Shown: positions 61,051 through 64,000 of the stretch, piece after piece
How positions within the stretch are numbered: the stretch's first letter is position 1
Layout of the letters: the number at the start of each line of letters is the position of its first letter
Assembly: GCA_002704915.1 (NCBI GenBank)
Contig: PAIP01000068.1
Span: 1-64,000, forward strand
Source: Parvularcula sp.
GTDB taxonomy: Bacteria > Pseudomonadota > Alphaproteobacteria > Caulobacterales > Parvularculaceae
Direction of reading: 5' to 3'
DNA length: 64,000 nt
Translations under genes and position numbers: made by a program
The notes under the pieces: generated by a model
Told to the model about the DNA's origin: nothing
The model's database searches: none
Seen by the model: only the letters and a program-made list of their open reading frames with translations

Positions 61051-62442
61051 ATGATGAAGAAGCACTCATATCTCGACCGGCGCGCCTTCATGGCTGCGAC
61101 AGCCGCGGCGGCGTCAATGAGCGCCGCGCCAGCCTTCGCCAAACGGCAGGGCGCGCCGAATTTTCTGTTCATCATGGCGGACGATCTCGGCTGGGCCGAT
61201 ATTGGCTGTTACGGCCGCGACGACATTGCAACGCCGAATATCGACAGGCTGGCGAGACAGGGCATGCGCTTTACAGATGGCTATGCGAACTCTTCCGTCT
61301 GCTCGCCGACCCGCGTCGGGCTGATCACCGGGCGTTACCAATATCGCCTGCCCATCGGTTTTGAAGAACCTTTGGGGCTTCGCAGCGACGCACGACTACC
61401 GGAGGACGCCGCGACCATGCCGGGCCTCCTCGCCGAAGCCGGCTATCAGACTTCTCTCGTCGGCAAATGGCATCTCGGGACCGTCACCGATGCAGGACCA
61501 TTGCAGCATGGCTATCAGTCTTTCTGGGGCATCCGTTCCGGCGGCGTTGATTATTTCCGACACAGCTTTATCTGGGGAGAAGACGAAACGCCCGATCTCT
61601 GGGACGGCGATACGCCGATAGAGGAAACGGGCTATCTGACCGACCTTCTGGGCGCGCGCGCAAGCGAGGAAATCCAGCGCATGAGCGCCAATGACGCGCC
61701 GTTCCTCTTGAGCCTTCATTTCACCGCGCCGCATTGGCCATGGGAGACAGCGGAAGACATCGAGAGCGCCAAAAAAGCGCGCGACAGTCTCGACTTCACC
61801 GGCGGCTCCATGGCGATTTACCGCGACATGGTGGAAAGGCTTGACGACGCCATTGGCGGCGTTCTGAACACGCTTGAGAAAACCGGCCGAGACGGCAACA
61901 CCATAGTGGTGTTCACGTCCGACAATGGCGGCGAACGTTTTTCAAAGATGTGGCCGCTGAACGGCATGAAGGGCGAGCTTCTCGAAGGCGGCATCCGCAC
62001 GCCCCTGATCGTGCGCTGGCCGGGACGAATTAAAAAACACGGTGAAAGCGCGCAAACCGCGATGAGCATGGACTGGCTGCCCACCATGCTCGATGCGGCG
62101 GACATTGCTTATGATCCATCCGCTTTCGACGGCGTTAGTCTTCTGCCGGTTTTAACTGGCGGCGACCGCTTTGAGCGCAAGCTTTTCTGGCGTCATCAGG
62201 CCCATGAGCAGAAAGCCATGCGCCAGGGGCCGTGGAAATATCTCTCCATTGGCGGCCATGACTATCTCTTCAACATTGAAGCCGATCCCATGGAGCGGGC
62301 GAACAAGAAAACGGTCGAGACGGAGCTTTTTGCGCGCATGCAAAATGAATGGGCCGCCTGGAACGATACCATGCTCGCCTATCCGGAAGACAATGCGAGC
62401 TGGACCAACAAGTTCGGCGGTCATATCCCTGACCGGTATTAA
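61051..62442 (+). CDS. Sulfatase
   Basis: A 463-residue arylsulfatase-type enzyme (S1 family) with a twin-arginine-like signal (LDRRAFMAATAAAASMSAAPAFA). Metal site MADDLGWADIGCYG, formylglycine motif SSVCSPTRVGLITGRY (Cys converted to formylglycine), KWHLG and TSDNGGERF are intact. It desulfates sulfated sugars or steroid/phenol esters. A formylglycine-generating enzyme is needed elsewhere. ATG at 61051 is directly followed by a second ATG; either can serve. Confidence 0.95.
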   Translation: MMKKHSYLDRRAFMAATAAAASMSAAPAFAKRQGAPNFLFIMADDLGWADIGCYGRDDIATPNIDRLARQGMRFTDGYANSSVCSPTRVGLITGRYQYRLPIGFEEPLGLRSDARLPEDAATMPGLLAEAGYQTSLVGKWHLGTVTDAGPLQHGYQSFWGIRSGGVDYFRHSFIWGEDETPDLWDGDTPIEETGYLTDLLGARASEEIQRMSANDAPFLLSLHFTAPHWPWETAEDIESAKKARDSLDFTGGSMAIYRDMVERLDDAIGGVLNTLEKTGRDGNTIVVFTSDNGGERFSKMWPLNGMKGELLEGGIRTPLIVRWPGRIKKHGESAQTAMSMDWLPTMLDAADIAYDPSAFDGVSLLPVLTGGDRFERKLFWRHQAHEQKAMRQGPWKYLSIGGHDYLFNIEADPMERANKKTVETELFARMQNEWAAWNDTMLAYPEDNASWTNKFGGHIPDRY

Positions 62443-62577
62443 GGACGGCCTTTCTGCGCGCTCTCAGTCGCCTTCTCCTGCGCCGGTTTCTCTGGCCGGG
62501 CGCCCTCCCCTGACCTAAAGTGGAGCGCATAAGGCGAACCCATTGCGCCACATAACAACTTCAAGGGAGCGGGGCCG

Positions 62578-63960
62578 TTGGATCAAACGCAAAACGCGGA
62601 GCAAACGGAGCAAGCCGTCCTCAAGAGAGACGACTGGCCGTCGCCGGGGCGGGCCTATTGGGGACTTACGGTTCTCACCATCGCACTTATGGTGGCGACG
62701 CTCGACCGCTCCATCATTTCGCTGCTGGTCGAACCGATCAAAGCGGACCTCAATCTTTCCGACACGCAATTTTCGCTGCTGACCGGTTTCGCTTTCGTCT
62801 TTTTCTATGCGTTTCTCGGGCTTCCCATCGCGCGCCTCGCCGATGTCAAAAGCCGCCGCGTCATTATCGGCGTCGGGATCGCCTTCTGGAGCTTCGCCAC
62901 CATGCTGTGCGGCCTGGCCCAGAATTTCTGGCATTTGTTCTGGGCGCGGGTCGGTGTTGGCGCCGGCGAGTCGTCCTTTGCACCGGCTACATATTCCATC
63001 ATCACCGACAGCTTTCCGCCGGAAAAACTGCCTCGCGCTTTCGCCATCAATTCCCTCGGCTTTATCGCCGGCGCCGGCATTTCGAACCTTGCCGGCGGCG
63101 CGATCATCACCGCGGCGACCGCAGTGGGCGTCATCAACCTGCCTTTTCTCGGCGAGCTTAAACCCTGGCAGCTCGTGTTCATCCTTGTGGGGCTGCCGGG
63201 CTTCATCGTTGCGGCGATGATGGCGACAGTCGAGGAGCCGAAACGTAAAGGTCAGTTGAAACAGAGCGGCGGCAAGGCGAAAGCCATCCCGATCAGGGAG
63301 ATTTTCGGGTACCTCAAGCAGGAACGGCGCACCTATGCGCCCATGTTCATGTCGCTCGCTGTAAAAGTGCTCCTCAGCTATGGCGCCGTTCTCTGGCTGC
63401 CGGCTTTGTTCATTCGCACCCATGACTGGACGGCGGCGAAAATAGCCTTTGTCCTGGGCATGCTGTCGCTCATCACGGCGCCGCTCGGCTTGTGGCTCGG
63501 CAGCACGATTTCAGAACGCTGGGCGAAAGCGGGCCGAAATGACGCCTATATGCGGCTTGTGCTGTACGCCTCGATCGGGCTCATGCCCTTTGCCATCGCC
63601 TATCCGCTGGTGGATAACGCGTGGCTCGCTATCGTGCTTTACGGGTTCAACACTTTCATCGCCTCCATTGGCATCGCGCCCGGCAATGCGGCGCTGCAAG
63701 TGGTGACGCCGGCGGAAATGCGCGGACAGGTGCGGGCGCTCTACCAATTCGTTTTCAATGTGGTCGGATATGCTGCAGGTCCGCTCGTCATCGCTCTGTT
63801 TACCGATTACCTGTTCGGCGCCGAAGACCAGTTGCGTTACTCTATGGCGCTGCTCGCCTGCATCCTGGCGCCGACCGCCTGTCTCGTCACCTGGATCGGC
63901 GTCAAGCCCTATGGCGAAAGCTATGCGCGCGCCATGGCGCGTTACGCCGCCGGCGCCTGA
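62578..63960 (+). CDS. Spinster-family MFS transporter
   Basis: A 460-residue major facilitator with 12 helices. LDRSIISLLVEPIKADLNLSDTQFSLLTGFAFVFFYAFLGLPIARLADVKSRRVIIGVGIAFWSFATMLCGLAQNFWHLFWARVGVGAGESSFAPA (in parts) is the typical spinster-like entry with the D-x-x-S-R-R motif A. The TTG start (62578) is supported by AGGGAG eight bases upstream. Coming 136 bp after the sulfatase on the same strand, it may import the desulfated product. Confidence 0.92.
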   Translation: MDQTQNAEQTEQAVLKRDDWPSPGRAYWGLTVLTIALMVATLDRSIISLLVEPIKADLNLSDTQFSLLTGFAFVFFYAFLGLPIARLADVKSRRVIIGVGIAFWSFATMLCGLAQNFWHLFWARVGVGAGESSFAPATYSIITDSFPPEKLPRAFAINSLGFIAGAGISNLAGGAIITAATAVGVINLPFLGELKPWQLVFILVGLPGFIVAAMMATVEEPKRKGQLKQSGGKAKAIPIREIFGYLKQERRTYAPMFMSLAVKVLLSYGAVLWLPALFIRTHDWTAAKIAFVLGMLSLITAPLGLWLGSTISERWAKAGRNDAYMRLVLYASIGLMPFAIAYPLVDNAWLAIVLYGFNTFIASIGIAPGNAALQVVTPAEMRGQVRALYQFVFNVVGYAAGPLVIALFTDYLFGAEDQLRYSMALLACILAPTACLVTWIGVKPYGESYARAMARYAAGA

Positions 63961-64000
63961 TCACTTATTTCCGGATTTATCCAGCGCCGGCACGTCTTCC
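63961..64000 (-). CDS. C-terminal end of an unidentified gene
   Basis: Minus-strand reading at the right edge gives EDVPALDKSGNK then TGA at 63963-63961, directly abutting the transporter stop codon. Only 12 residues are visible, so no identification is possible. Confidence 0.4.
   Translation of the reverse strand, partial: EDVPALDKSGNK

Noticed and set aside
60860-61054. 64-codon frame just before the sulfatase
   Set aside because: No ribosome site of quality, overlap with the sulfatase start and promoter region, no similarity recognised.
1-64000. tRNA and rRNA genes
   Set aside because: No GTTCGANTC-type T-arm with matching acceptor stems and no rRNA sequence was seen on either strand; a tRNAscan-type search would settle this.

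Overview
This window reads as a GC-rich alphaproteobacterial chromosome (probably a marine, aerobic, Gram-negative lineage of the Parvularculales/Caulobacterales/Hyphomonadaceae kind; the genus is inference). Evidence: a lipid A/Kdo gene block in the alphaproteobacterial arrangement (DUF374 acyltransferase-waaA-lpxK with DUF2093-xseA and purD nearby), and the HDAC-like/xseB/dxs/tlyA/rlmD gene set, all on one strand. A VPLPA-type C-terminal sorting signal, many ATGA/GTGA start-stop overlaps and high-GC codon use agree. No rRNA, tRNA, CRISPR array, insertion sequence or prophage was recognised.

Layout. 1-4.15 kb: start of a divergent MsbA-like ABC exporter, then an outer-membrane lipid operon (DUF374 acyltransferase, waaA, lpxK, LpxL-like acyltransferase). 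4.15-5.4 kb: iron storage (bfr, bfd), with a Kazal-type lipoprotein translationally coupled to bfr. 5.4-8.25 kb: M23 peptidase, DUF2093, xseA. 8.5-12.2 kb: secreted TPR protein, small membrane protein, membrane-anchored Glu-Pro-repeat protein. 12.3-15.8 kb: purD, MEST-like hydrolase, half-size GDT1 transporter, APH-like kinase. 15.9-19.3 kb: flippase divergent from an ATP-grasp ligase/nucleotidyltransferase pair, the best candidate for an undescribed envelope pathway. 19.4-25.5 kb: VPLPA-CTERM protein, lipoprotein amidohydrolase, 34-residue membrane microprotein, LysR/cupin pair, VOC protein, DUF442 phosphatase, NTR-like secreted protein. 25.6-29.7 kb: second ATP-grasp protein, MBL hydrolase, and an amine oxidase/TetR divergent pair with two perfect palindromic operators. 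29.7-35 kb: small periplasmic and membrane proteins, amidohydrolase, HExxH lipoprotein, pdxH.

35-40.3 kb: aroC, hydrolase, methyltransferase, rlmD, tlyA. 40.4-45.4 kb: DJ-1/PfpI protein, sodium:solute symporter, a higBA toxin-antitoxin operon with a near-consensus autoregulated promoter, dxs. 45.6-49.3 kb: TPR/TonB-C-like protein, feoAB behind a Fur-like box, xseB. 49.3-54 kb: HI0933-type flavoprotein, an AT-rich orphan membrane-protein gene, histidine phosphatase, HDAC-like deacetylase. 54-64 kb: M20 peptidase, acylphosphatase, a zinc-ribbon protein ending in five histidines, MOSC protein, SDR, Cys-containing small protein, metallophosphoesterase, M19 dipeptidase, sulfatase, spinster-type MFS transporter, and the end of an unidentified gene.

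How the genes work together: most of the window is housekeeping (lipid A/Kdo, isoprenoid, chorismate, purine and PLP synthesis, exonuclease VII with both subunits, rRNA methylation). Iron uptake (feoAB) and storage (bfr/bfd) lie 40 kb apart, each with an iron-box-like site. Accessory material is interleaved, usually on the opposite strand to the conserved backbone.
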